Origin: Diphasiastrum complanatum
Taxonomy: Eukaryota > Streptophyta > Lycopodiopsida > Lycopodiales > Lycopodiaceae
Assembly: GCA_029204225.1 (NCBI GenBank)
Contig: CM055100.1
Coordinates: 55,113,597-55,177,596, forward strand
DNA length: 64,000 nucleotides
Direction of reading: 5' to 3'
Shown: piece by piece, positions 10,964 through 20,451 of the stretch
Position numbering within the stretch: position 1 is the stretch's first letter
How the letters are laid out: each line of letters starts with the position of its first letter
Position numbers and translations under genes: made by a program
The notes under the pieces: generated by a model
The model's input: the letters and a program-made list of their open reading frames with translations, nothing else
The model's database searches: none
Told to the model about the DNA's origin: nothing

Positions 10964-11861
10964 CTATCCATGAATCTCACGTATGGCTGACTCCATAGCT
11001 TTATTCTTGTCGTCGGCATGTTCTGGTTTACCAAATTCTTTTTCAGATTCTTCAAACTCGTCACATGTATCCTCATCATCTGCATCAGAATTTTCAGAAA
11101 TTTGGTCTGCCGCATCTGATTTACTTGAATCAGCATCTGTATTGCAGACCTCAAAGAATTCTACTTCGTCTTCTGATGAATCATTATTCTCGTAGCATTC
11201 AAAATAATATACATCAATATCTGATTCTTTAGAGAATATATTAAGATTATAAGAAGAATCTTTTGAAGTGAAACTGGTGTCACTCACAGGAGTTTCACCT
11301 TCATATCGATTATGGCTCCAGGTAATAATATGTTCTTCTGGTTTACCATGATTACTTTTCTCACCAGTCTGAAATCTCAGTTCTTTAAACTTCCAGTGTA
11401 CACTTGCATTAGCCTGATAAAGCCAAGGTCGTTCGATTAAAACAATATGATGACAAAGCAAGTGGTTTGATAACAATAAAATTCATTGTAAAAGGCTTGG
11501 CTTGTATATACACTGTCACGACTTTTAATTCACCAACAGGCTTTCTTCGTGTCGAATCGGCCAATTTAATCTTTCTTTGGGTTGGTTGAATATTTGTCAA
11601 ACCCAGGGTGTGAGCCATGTCTTCAGTTATTATATTGACACTTGAACCTGAATCAATTGGCTCTTTTGGTTTCTTCTTCTTAGGAGAAAAGAGACTTTTC
11701 AACTGCTTATGATAATAATTATTGTCAGCCAATAATTGCTCAAAAGTAATATTAGGACGAAGAGAACCAATATCCGTGACAATGTCATAGTCTTTCATCT
11801 TTGCTTTCGAGATAGGTTTGTCGATAATAGCCTCCGAAAGTTTTGCCTTCGTGATTTCCAC
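10964..11861 (-). pseudogene. Ty3/gypsy aspartic protease and acidic linker (gypsy element 1)
   Basis: The segment 11861-11409 contains PIDSGSSVNIITEDMAHTLGL, the retropepsin DSG active site with its Gly-Leu follow-up. The frame shifts near 11420 and continues with RPWLYQANASVHWKFKELRF and a long Asp/Glu/Ser-rich linker (about 11300-10990). Directly after the linker the sequence jumps to the integrase zinc domain. Reverse transcriptase and RNase H, normally about 1.5-2 kb, are missing, so the element carries a large internal deletion. Confidence 0.8.
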
Positions 11862-13533
11862 GTCCCCTTCCTCAAAGGTAACTTTTTCTTCTGCGGCAGC
11901 TATATGTTTTGAGCATCATTTCTACAATAATAATAAAAGGCAAAAGATAATGAATGTAGGGACTACATCTGTGAATAATAATTGTGAAGTTGTGATTATC
12001 CAATCATGAAAGTCATGAATATTGTTGTGAAATCCTAACTCCATACATTGAAGTGGTGAATTTATGAATATTGAGACTTTTGGTTAGAGTCTAAACAAAT
12101 GCTTGAAAGTGTTAAAAAAAGTTGAAGGTTCTTTTGCATTAAAAACACATTTCAAATGTTTATTTACATTTTTGGAATGTACATTTTTTTTTTTATATTC
12201 AAAAATTGTTTAATGTATCTCTTCAAGGAATCATCAACTTTGTACAATGAATACCACTTCGGAGTAACTTTTTCTTCAATGGTATGGCTAATCTCTATTC
12301 CTTTTTAATACGAACTACAAAGTAGTCAAATAAGATTTATCACAATGCCTCACATATTTTCTAAGCAACACCAACAAAAATACGAATTCCTACATATAAA
12401 CTAAATTTCATGAATATGAATTTATTAACTATTAATTTATTATAGGTTGACAATAAACTAGCATCATAAATTAGTATCATGAATGATCAATCAAATACTA
12501 GTTAACCTACCAACTATAGGAACATAAATTGTGAATCAATGTCATCAGCACTAGATCAAGATTTGAGATTTGCATTTGTAATTTCAACACATTGTACCTG
12601 TGCATGGTGATTGAATCAGATTATATAGTCTTGAAAATTATTATTCAAACTTCATTCAAGGACAGTTTTCTTTTCCTTAAAAATAGTACCATGATTATGG
12701 CCATGCCTTTTTGGGATGTTGTGAATTTATTGTATGATTTTTACTTCGAAAAGAAATATATAAATTTCTTAAATTACAATCTCAAGCCCATGAATGTAAA
12801 GCCCAAGGGTACTAAAGTTTTGAGAGGTAATAAGCTTTATATTGGAAAGCCCATGAACTTCCCACATAAAGGTCATGACGCCCATAAAGCCTAGGGGTTT
12901 TATGACCATAATGGCACAATTTCTAAAGAAAGTAAACTCGTGGCATTTAAAGCCCAAAAAAGTAATCTTATTCTCTAATGATTTTAGATTATGTAAATTT
13001 ACAATCATTTGATAATCTATTTATGGAGAGGATTCTCTCTAATTTTTAGAAGTAATGTCAAAACTCATTCCTCAGTGGAAATGTCCCTTCCCTATAATAA
13101 TCACTTAATACCCAATCGATCATAAAAGTCAATAATAAAGAGTGTATATGCTCAAAATGATTCTACACTTTTGTATTAATTTTGACCTATTCATAGATGG
13201 ATTCTTCGCACATAATGATGCCCCAAACTTTTTTACTAGCACATGACAATTGTAACGGGTACAAAGAGTAATTAAATTTTTCGCTCATTCTTTACATAGA
13301 GGGAAGGCTATATCTCGAAACTTTATCAATGGTTATGGTACTTAGAGAACTTACATCTCCCCGGTCTCACCTTAAGGGGTGCTCGAGCTCGCCCTACCCA
13401 AGGGGGCTCTCAAGCTGGGGCTAAATTCTCAAATGACCCTTACCACAATGAAAGCTCACAAACACCATTTTCCCATTTATAAAATTAAAAGAAAAATATT
13501 GTACAAAGGAAAAGTATCATGGATGGATGCAAT
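11862..13533. other. AT-rich unassigned region
   Basis: No supported gene. Possibly includes degraded 5' sequence of gypsy element 1. Short phrases such as CATGAATATGAATTTAT and AAAGCCCATGAA recur loosely but do not form a clear array. Confidence 0.4.
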
Positions 13534-14062
13534 GCCTGCATTAATTTTACATGAGAATTGGCTGCAGGAAACACACTGTTGCCAGTTTTTTTGCCTTTTA
13601 AGGCCTGCAACTTTACAAGAGAAATGGTTGCAGGAAAGAGCAGACTAATATCAATTATCTCTTCCTTTAAGGCCTGCAATTTTACAGAAAAAATGGGTGC
13701 AGGAAAGAGCAATCTGTTTTCAGGTATCTATGTTCCCTTAAGGCCTGCAAGTTTACACGAGAAATGGTTGCAGGAAGGAGCAGACTGTTATCACTATCTC
13801 TTTCCTTAAGGCATGCAATTGTACAGAAGAAATGGAAGCAGGAAAGAGCAATCTGTTTTTCAGGTGTCTCTTCCCTTAAGGCCTGCAATTTTACACGAGA
13901 AATAGTTGCAGGAAAGAGCAATCTGTTTTTCAGGTATCTCTTCCCTTGAGGGCGCTTGCAATTTTATACTACAAATTGTAGGAGGAAAGGGCAACCTTGT
14001 ATCAGTTATGTACTCCCTTAAGGCCTGCAATTTAGCATGAGAATTGGTCTTTAAAAAGGGGA
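13534..14062. repeat. Minisatellite, about eight units of 68-71 bp, each with a CCTGCAA/TTGCAGG hairpin
   Basis: Units begin (at GCCTGCA or a variant) near 13534, 13603, 13672, 13743, 13811, 13881, 13951 and 14023. Most units pair CCTGCAA with TTGCAGG across a loop of about 17 nt; in the third and fifth the pairing is weakened. Between hairpins are phrases such as AGAGCAATCTGTTTTTCAGG and CTCTTCCCTTAAG. The array lies just downstream of the GH5 stop codon, so it probably falls in that gene's 3' UTR or 3' flank. Confidence 0.9.
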
Positions 14063-14071
14063 CGTGGTTCT

Positions 14072-16063
14072 TCAAGTATGTCTTTCCTTTCTGCTGATCT
14101 TGATCTCAACCAGCTTTCCAAGGCAAGGATTGGAATGATCTATGAGGATTCTGCTTCCCAGGTCTGTCACGTGCAGGCAACTGTGGCTCACACTTATATC
14201 AATGCCTGTGGCGTAGTGAAAGGCTCTATGTACAAAGATCTCAGTAGATGGAATGCTATTCATAGTAGCAGCGTTTGCGGCACCAGCAACTGTTCTGTTA
14301 GCTGCAATAAGCACTCTTCCCTCCACGCGATAATTGAGGAAGAAATCAGCAGTGCATGGATCAAAGGAAAAGGAGATGATGTTGCCAAAAACTGCCCGAG
14401 GATAGGTCCGAGCCAACTTCTTCGCTACCTCCAGATTGACATGCCCAGAAACATTAAAAACAGATTGTTGTATGTCTGATCCTGTCTTGGATACGAATGG
14501 CTTGTATGCCCAGCCTATCCACGACTGCACATGAGAGTCTGCTGCGGCTAAAACATCTTCTACGGATTCTTTCCTTCCAATAATCTGAGAAACCTTCTTT
14601 CTCCTGATAATCTCCATAGAATGACAAAATGCTTGCGGACTGCCTCTCTTTTCCCCCAGCCAAGAGGCAGGACCTTCATCAGAAACAAGAAGCTTTGGCT
14701 CACATACATTCATTAGCGGATCCCCAAAGAGCGTGCTACTGTTGTTCTCCAGCCATTCAATGTTGCTGCCTCCTGTGTTGATGAAAAACTCAGTAAGCAT
14801 TGTTCCACATCCAAGCTTCTCACCCTCCTTCAATCTCTCAGAAAAGGTCTGGTGGGCGCTGAAATTGGGAGGCCTGTAGTAGTGATAGCTCAGCACCGTC
14901 TTGTTCTTATATCTCTCCCCTCCAGGAACCGTAGAGAAGCCACTCCTCATATTATCAAAGGTGAGTGATTCAAAGAAAACAATCCTCTCACTGTCCATGG
15001 ATCGAACAGCTGCTTGCAGCTTCTCATAGAATGGGACCAAGTTGATCTTGTCTGCTACTCCAGGAAGGAGCAGTAATGGGTTACGGTAGAAATTCCCAGC
15101 CCATGGCTCGTTCATGAGCTCGTAGCCCAACACGCCAGGCTCACTCCGGAAGGCCTTGGCAACCACCTTCCAGTAATCTGCCAGACGATCTGCCCATCCC
15201 CAACGATTTTCATACAAGTCTTGGAACGATTTTGAGACAGCGTAGGAGATATAGTACCAAAACCAATCAAAGGTTTTGCAATTCTCCTTCAGCTGAGAAT
15301 CTGTAGCCTCATCCGGATCTGCAAACCATCTCCGGCTTAGAGGCTCTGGGAAGGAAGCCGCATAGTCCACCCAGTTTTTACACTTGCTCAATTTTGACTG
15401 CAACAGATTACTGCTAGCTGCTTCATGAGAGCTCAGCTCTCTACGAGAGGAAAACGATGGCTGTGAGGATTTCTGCTTGGAGATAGTGGGGGTGTGGTGT
15501 AGTATCCATGGCGGCAGCCCTTCGCCGCAGAATTGCGAGGAAAATAGATCTTGATGAAATTCTATGAGAGTGTAGATGCCCGCTGAGTTGAGCTTGCGAA
15601 CGATGGACAGCATGGCGGCGAGGTGGGTAGCGTTGATCGACCCCTCCGTTGCTTCTACGCCAGGCCACATGACTGCCAACCGCACCACATTCATCCCCCA
15701 GCTCTGCATGAGCACGATATCTCTGTCGCAGAATGAGTGCAAAGGATCGAAGGCGTCCACATCCGGGAGCCATGGAGGTCCTTTCACCACCACATTGAGA
15801 CCGTGGAACACCCTCTCTCGACCATAGCTATCCTGGATTCTCACGCTGCATTTTCCTTCACTCAGACTATTCTGACACGAAAATACCAGCAGCTGAGATG
15901 AGATCTGATGCCTTTGCCAAATGAGGAAAGAGCTACCACTAAGATTTTCTTTATTAACGGTGTCTATTGGCGTGTGAAAGCAAGGAACATATGAATCCCA
16001 CGAATGCGTATGGCATATTTGAAGCCACCATATCAGAATGACGTAGATTACATCATCACCCAT
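14072..16063 (-). CDS. GH5 glycoside hydrolase, endoglycoceramidase-like
   Basis: Uninterrupted 663-codon frame. Near the N terminus is a hydrophobic stretch (VIYVILIWWLQIC) suited to a signal peptide. The (beta/alpha)8 signature follows: GLNVVVKGPPWLPD, WGMNVVRLAVMWPGVE, YTLIEFHQDLFSSQFCGEGLPPW, GYELMNEPWAGN and GTMLTEFFINTGG. By GH5 precedent the acid/base is Glu in NEPW (about residue 319) and the nucleophile is Glu in LTEFF (about 425). The KGPPW, HQDLFS and FCGEGLP blocks resemble endoglycoceramidases, which release the glycan from glycosphingolipids, more than cellulases or mannanases. The substrate is inferred. The protein is probably secreted or vacuolar. The ATG at 16063 is the first in frame. 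An alternative upstream exon could supply a different signal peptide (next entry). Confidence 0.85.
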   Translation of the reverse strand: MGDDVIYVILIWWLQICHTHSWDSYVPCFHTPIDTVNKENLSGSSFLIWQRHQISSQLLVFSCQNSLSEGKCSVRIQDSYGRERVFHGLNVVVKGPPWLPDVDAFDPLHSFCDRDIVLMQSWGMNVVRLAVMWPGVEATEGSINATHLAAMLSIVRKLNSAGIYTLIEFHQDLFSSQFCGEGLPPWILHHTPTISKQKSSQPSFSSRRELSSHEAASSNLLQSKLSKCKNWVDYAASFPEPLSRRWFADPDEATDSQLKENCKTFDWFWYYISYAVSKSFQDLYENRWGWADRLADYWKVVAKAFRSEPGVLGYELMNEPWAGNFYRNPLLLLPGVADKINLVPFYEKLQAAVRSMDSERIVFFESLTFDNMRSGFSTVPGGERYKNKTVLSYHYYRPPNFSAHQTFSERLKEGEKLGCGTMLTEFFINTGGSNIEWLENNSSTLFGDPLMNVCEPKLLVSDEGPASWLGEKRGSPQAFCHSMEIIRRKKVSQIIGRKESVEDVLAAADSHVQSWIGWAYKPFVSKTGSDIQQSVFNVSGHVNLEVAKKLARTYPRAVFGNIISFSFDPCTADFFLNYRVEGRVLIAANRTVAGAANAATMNSIPSTEIFVHRAFHYATGIDISVSHSCLHVTDLGSRILIDHSNPCLGKLVEIKISRKERHT

Positions 16064-16308
16064 CTAATTCGCGTGTGAATCGGATTGAATAAATTACGCA
16101 ACCATGTTTCCATAGACCAATGTTGGTGATATTAGATATATATGTATATGATGCTGAAAGAAATGCAGATTGCAGAGTAGAATTTGTTTAATTACCTTGT
16201 GTTGTTGTTGATCATGCGAATTAAGAGGATGACTTTCGATATCGAGTGCATAGCTGAGATAAGGAGCAGGAGCTGGAGGAGTGTCGATGTAGCTTGCATG
16301 TAGATAAA

Positions 16309-16311
<3 letters not shown>
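16064..16311 (-). promoter_or_regulatory. 5' leader of the GH5 gene with possible first exon and intron
   Basis: On the minus strand a leucine-rich start (MQATSTLLQLLLLISAMHS) is encoded at about 16300-16245. The sequence then runs to ACAAG|GTAATT at about 16197, a good splice donor. I could not find an acceptor that joins it in frame to the main frame, so it may be a 5' UTR exon or an upstream ORF. The (CT)n tract just upstream is a common plant 5' leader feature. Confidence 0.35.

Positions 16312-16382
<71 letters not shown>
16312..16382. repeat. (GA)n microsatellite, about 70 bp
   Basis: Pure GA dinucleotide run. On the GH5 coding strand it reads (CT)n, upstream of the gene. Confidence 0.97.
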
Positions 16383-16384
<2 letters not shown>

Positions 16385-16668
16385 ATATTGTTTTTTGGTT
16401 GCGTGTATTAAAACACACTCTAGAGTCTACTTGCAAAGCAAAGAGTGTTGTCAAAGTTAAGCATCCAAGGATAAACAACAACAATCGTGGGGGTAGACCT
16501 TTTGCAATGGGCAATGGATTTTGATGACCTTTTCATTGGGGAAACTTGCCATAAAAGATGGGTGATATCTTTATGATGAGCCATTTGAATGCATCACCAT
16601 CTTTTATGGAACATGAGCCATTTTACGTGGGTGCATGGGAAAAGCTCAAGGAGCATCTGGAAGTACTC

Positions 16669-16801
16669 TAGACACCAATAGGATGGCATAAAGATGTGGA
16701 ATTAGACACCAATCATGATGGCATAAAGATGTGGAATTAGACACCAATAGGATGGCATAAAGATGTGGAATTAGACACCAATCATGATGGCATAAAGATG
16801 A
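16669..16801. repeat. Four-copy 34/35-bp tandem repeat with alternating unit types
   Basis: The unit TAGACACCAATAGGATGGCA... (34 bp) alternates with TAGACACCAATCATGATGGC... (35 bp). The pair (69 bp) is repeated twice, showing a higher-order duplication of a dimer. Confidence 0.9.
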
Positions 16802-17639
16802 GTTTGGGAACTTGGCCTCATCCCCATTTGAAACCACCATAAGGTCCCAGTTTTGACTCTTGTGGGCTTTGAACCCCTTGTTATTTATTAGAAGCAACGG
16901 GCTTGCAAATATGCCCCTCAACCAATGTTATATTGACACATGGCACTAAATACCTTATAGTCATACTTGGAGTTGCTTGATGCATATTCAGAATTGTCAT
17001 TGATTGCAAAGTTCTTACAAATCCATTAGGCCTGTTAGGGGCTACTAGGCAACATCATTTAACATCGTTGCGAGTTGAGTGGGTAATATTGTGAGGTTCT
17101 CCTTAAGGAATATCAAATAATAGTGAAAAAAATGCATCAAACAAAAAAACATGTTTTTTGTGCAAGCTATTTTTGAAAACACATATTTATTCTCACCATT
17201 TTTTAAAATCACATATTTTTAAAAGTAAAGTTTCTAAAATTTATTGGCAGATAAAATATACTTGCCAATTACAAATTTCAGAGAAATTAAAAATTATGCA
17301 ATAATTTTAAATTTCAGAGAAATTAAAAATTATGCAATAATTTTGTTAGATCATTCAAACAAGATTGATTCAATTCTAAAATTTCTTTACTTTACACTTT
17401 AAAAAGACTTCAACGTTTTAGGAAACCACTAAAAACAAATTTATGTTAAAATGAATAAGTTTCATCATGTCTTCAACCATATTACATTCTTTAAAATGAA
17501 AATGCTTGATATAAACTAAAAAATAATATCGTTTAGAGCATTTGTTTATAAAATTTTAATATAAAATATGCGTATAGAACATTAAAATTTTAAATATGTA
17601 GGAAACTATTCTACATTGTATTATATTCAACAAATTTTA
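16802..17639. other. AT-rich unassigned region
   Basis: No gene recognised. A short duplication (AAATTTCAGAGAAATTAAAA) occurs at about 17271 and 17309. Confidence 0.4.
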
Positions 17640-17655
17640 ATGTATTGCTACTATG

Positions 17656-17743
17656 CTTCTTGGTTTCCAAGGGGAGGCTCGAACCTGGGACCAAAGAAAC
17701 TTTGGATGCCAAGCCAACCAACTGAGCCAACCCCGTTGGGTTT

Positions 17744-17774
<31 letters not shown>
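17656..17774 (-). mobile_element. Short tRNA-derived SINE-like insertion with 16-bp target duplication
   Basis: The 16-mer ATGTATTGCTACTATG is repeated exactly at 17640-17655 and 17775-17790. The 119-bp insert, read on the minus strand, has an A-box-like TGGCTCAGTTGG (17718-17729) and a B-box-like GGTTCGAGCC (17676-17685) 32 nt apart, as in an RNA polymerase III internal promoter. A (TA)n run of about 30 bp lies between the insert and the right duplication. No complete cloverleaf is evident, so it is not called a tRNA gene. The TA tract sits on the unusual side for a SINE tail. Confidence 0.75.
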
Positions 17775-17780
<6 letters not shown>

Positions 17781-17790
17781 TGCTACTATG

Positions 17791-18479
17791 ACATGACCAT
17801 ATTAATGATTACTTTAAAGAAATTATTTTATTATACCAAGATTATCTTGAATGTGAATTTTTAACTTTAAAAAAGTTATTTTACTATAACAAGGTTACCT
17901 TTCTGATAATTTCATGACACGCACACTTATCCACACAATAATAATACAAAGCAATTGCTATATTAAATACCATTTGTTCAATTAAAATATTTAGAAAGTC
18001 AAGCTTGAAATGCATCAAATTTAGATATTTGCAATATCTAATATTTGGTCATCTTTTTCAGTAGTTTTTTCTTCTTGGGATGCAGCAAAATGTGCTGGAC
18101 AAATGTATTTTTTGAGGAGGCCTACACCATTTTTTTCAAGTATAATGGTTAAGGACCTGTCTTTTATTTAAGGACATGAACTCCTGAAATGAAATGACAC
18201 TGGGAATATGAAGCGACTGGATTCAAATTGTCACAATGAACCGTCAAACTGTACAATTTACTTGTACTTGTAACTTATATGATAATTAGAATTCGTAAAT
18301 GGGGCAACGCACCAAGAATTCCTAGAGGTGTGTTTGTTTGCTCCATCGTTGTATGTTAGGGATTGAAGAAGTGAATAGAGGATTTAAGGTTGTTTCCTTA
18401 TAACTCTGTTTCCTCACTGCTAAGTGTGAGTGACTTTGGGTCTACTAACAATCTCGTATGCATTACTTGAATCATTCTT
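17791..18479. other. AT-rich unassigned region
   Basis: Nothing recognised before the copia LTR fragment. Confidence 0.4.
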
Positions 18480-19485
18480 TGCTTAGACAGTACTATATTT
18501 GCTTCATTTTTATATTTGGCAATTGAGGCCAATTTTCATATTAGACTTAGAGTTTGACTTTTCAAAGTTATATTATTCTAAAAGTATTTTGAATAAACAC
18601 TTTTTGAAAGTGTGGGAAATGTAGAAGTCGAGTTTGAGTATATGCAAATTTGAATGAAGGGTACATTGAATCTAGTCCCAAAAATAGTAGGATTTACATT
18701 TTGGAGGGAAACCAAGTGGCAATTTAGGTTTAGGATCTGTTATAAAAGGATGTAACTTGTGGGAAGAGAAATTTTTTTCTCTCTCTATCTTATCTCATTC
18801 ATGCTTATACATGGTTCTCTTGGGTTCTACTATCCATTGGTGCACTATACTTGTGATATCTCGCAATTCAATGTGTAGAATGATCATTAATTGCTATTTT
18901 CAGATCCACACGTGTGAAATACAGTAGCTTATTGTAATTGTACGGACATTAACAGTACTTTGTGTTTTGGTTCATGTTTGATCAAGTTCTATTAGAGTTT
19001 GCATCTCATTTTTTTTTTTTTTGTAGATGCTGATTTTTTCACATTGTCAAGATTGGTCGAGTTGATTGTTTTCTAATCAAAGATCAAAGGGGTATCTTAG
19101 TGATCTGAAACTTTGACATGGTATCAGAGCTTGTGTTTAGGTTATGAAGGAGGCAATCATATCTATCAATGATTTGGAGAAGATGTCAATGCTAGAGCAT
19201 GCTAGATTGGATTCTACACCAAAATCGAGTTTCTTGCATATGTAGATTGGATCTTTTGTAGATCAAAACGCTATATAGAGTTATAATCTTGATCAATTCT
19301 GATTTCTTACCACACATGTTGTATTTGGCCGATTTTTGGATCATTGGAATAGCCTAAGTGGTGGCTAATAGATTGCATATCAAGTTTTTGGCATTTGCAT
19401 ATAGATTTTAAAATAATCGATTTTTTGTGATTTTGTCAAGAACCTAATTTTGATTGGTCTAGATAGTGAGGTTATTGAACCTCAT
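18480..19485 (+). mobile_element. Ty1/copia 5' LTR plus leader fragment, same family as the 44.4-49.6 kb element
   Basis: The segment matches, in the opposite orientation, the LTRs at 44446-45068 and 48984-49626. Shared phrases include TTTATATTTGGCAATTGAGG and the block around ATCCACACGTGTGAAATACA. The LTR ends in CA at 19118. It is followed at once by TGGTATCAGAGC (19119-19130), a perfect initiator-tRNA-Met primer binding site. The untranslated leader then matches that of the full element up to about 19485, just before gag would start. Everything downstream is deleted. Confidence 0.85.
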
Positions 19486-20451
19486 TTCAATGTTTTTCCA
19501 TTAGAGGAGTTTTAAAATAAAAAGAAGACCCTTCGTAAAGATGTTTTTTATTTTTTTCTTAGTTTCGTCCGCCATGTGGCCCAATGAAATTGCACAAATG
19601 TACGTAACGTAGATAGAAATAATAAAGTTATAAAAATTACTTTTAAAAATTTTGAGTTTGCCGCCAAACAGGATGGGAAAAATCTATTGGTGGATAGTGT
19701 CTGCCCCAAACGTGTGAATCTGCCCGACGACATTGTCTCTAGTTAATTATTTAACCACACTGGTTAATATGTTCATAAATTTCAAACTACACAGGTTTGC
19801 CAACAGTAAGTCATCACATGCATAGGAATTGGTGACATGCATCACAGTTAGACAGTAAGCATAGTTACCACATGTTGTTACTGTGGTCCAGTTACCCATT
19901 CACATTGAATAAGTATCATATAACACTGAGTCGATCTGGCATTTCATAGATTTGAGAATTTGGCACTAAACTTTGGAAGCAATCACTATGGCCAGGATAC
20001 CATGATCTAAAATTGAATCAGTGATTCTTCACAATGAGAAGGTGTGGGGTCGAAGTTCTCTCGTAGTATAGCCCTTCTGCCTGTCAACAAAGGTTAGATC
20101 ACTGGATAGGTGCCTAACTATGCATAGATGCTACTTTTAGTTAAATTCCTACTTTCTCCCTTAACTCTACTCACCACTATGCTACTCCTCTTTAACTCTA
20201 CTCCTCTACACTAACATTCATCATAGTTGGGTGAAGGGAAGGGATAGAAAAAAAGAGGTTGAGAAAAGAAGAGAGAAAGAGAGAGACGATCTCTAACTTT
20301 AAAAATGACATTGGGCCTCTAGTTTTATTTTAATTACAAGGCCCAAGTCAAGTTTATTTTATTTACAACTTCAATTGCGTGCTCATTGGGCCATGGGCTT
20401 ATACACGCAGGATGCCATGCCCTCGCAACACATTTTATTGGAGGATTTTAT
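19486..20451. other. Unassigned; right part resembles a family X terminal repeat
   Basis: Around 20374-20425 the phrase GCTCATTGGGC, a spacer and CACGCAGGATGCC closely match 53369-53420 and, less well, 52078-52127. All of these flank family X remnants, suggesting LTR ends. A GA-rich stretch lies at 20225-20290. No gene is seen. Confidence 0.4.

Noticed and set aside
13534-14062. Array with regular spacing as CRISPR-like
   Set aside because: A eukaryotic minisatellite: the whole 70-bp unit is repeated with no unique spacers and no cas genes.
16221-16524. Open frames across the (GA)n tract upstream of the GH5 gene
   Set aside because: Ser-Leu or Arg-Glu repeats come from the dinucleotide run; not coding.
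17656-17774. Functional tRNA gene on the minus strand
   Set aside because: A and B boxes are present but no full cloverleaf with anticodon stem could be formed, and exact target duplications show a retroposed insert.
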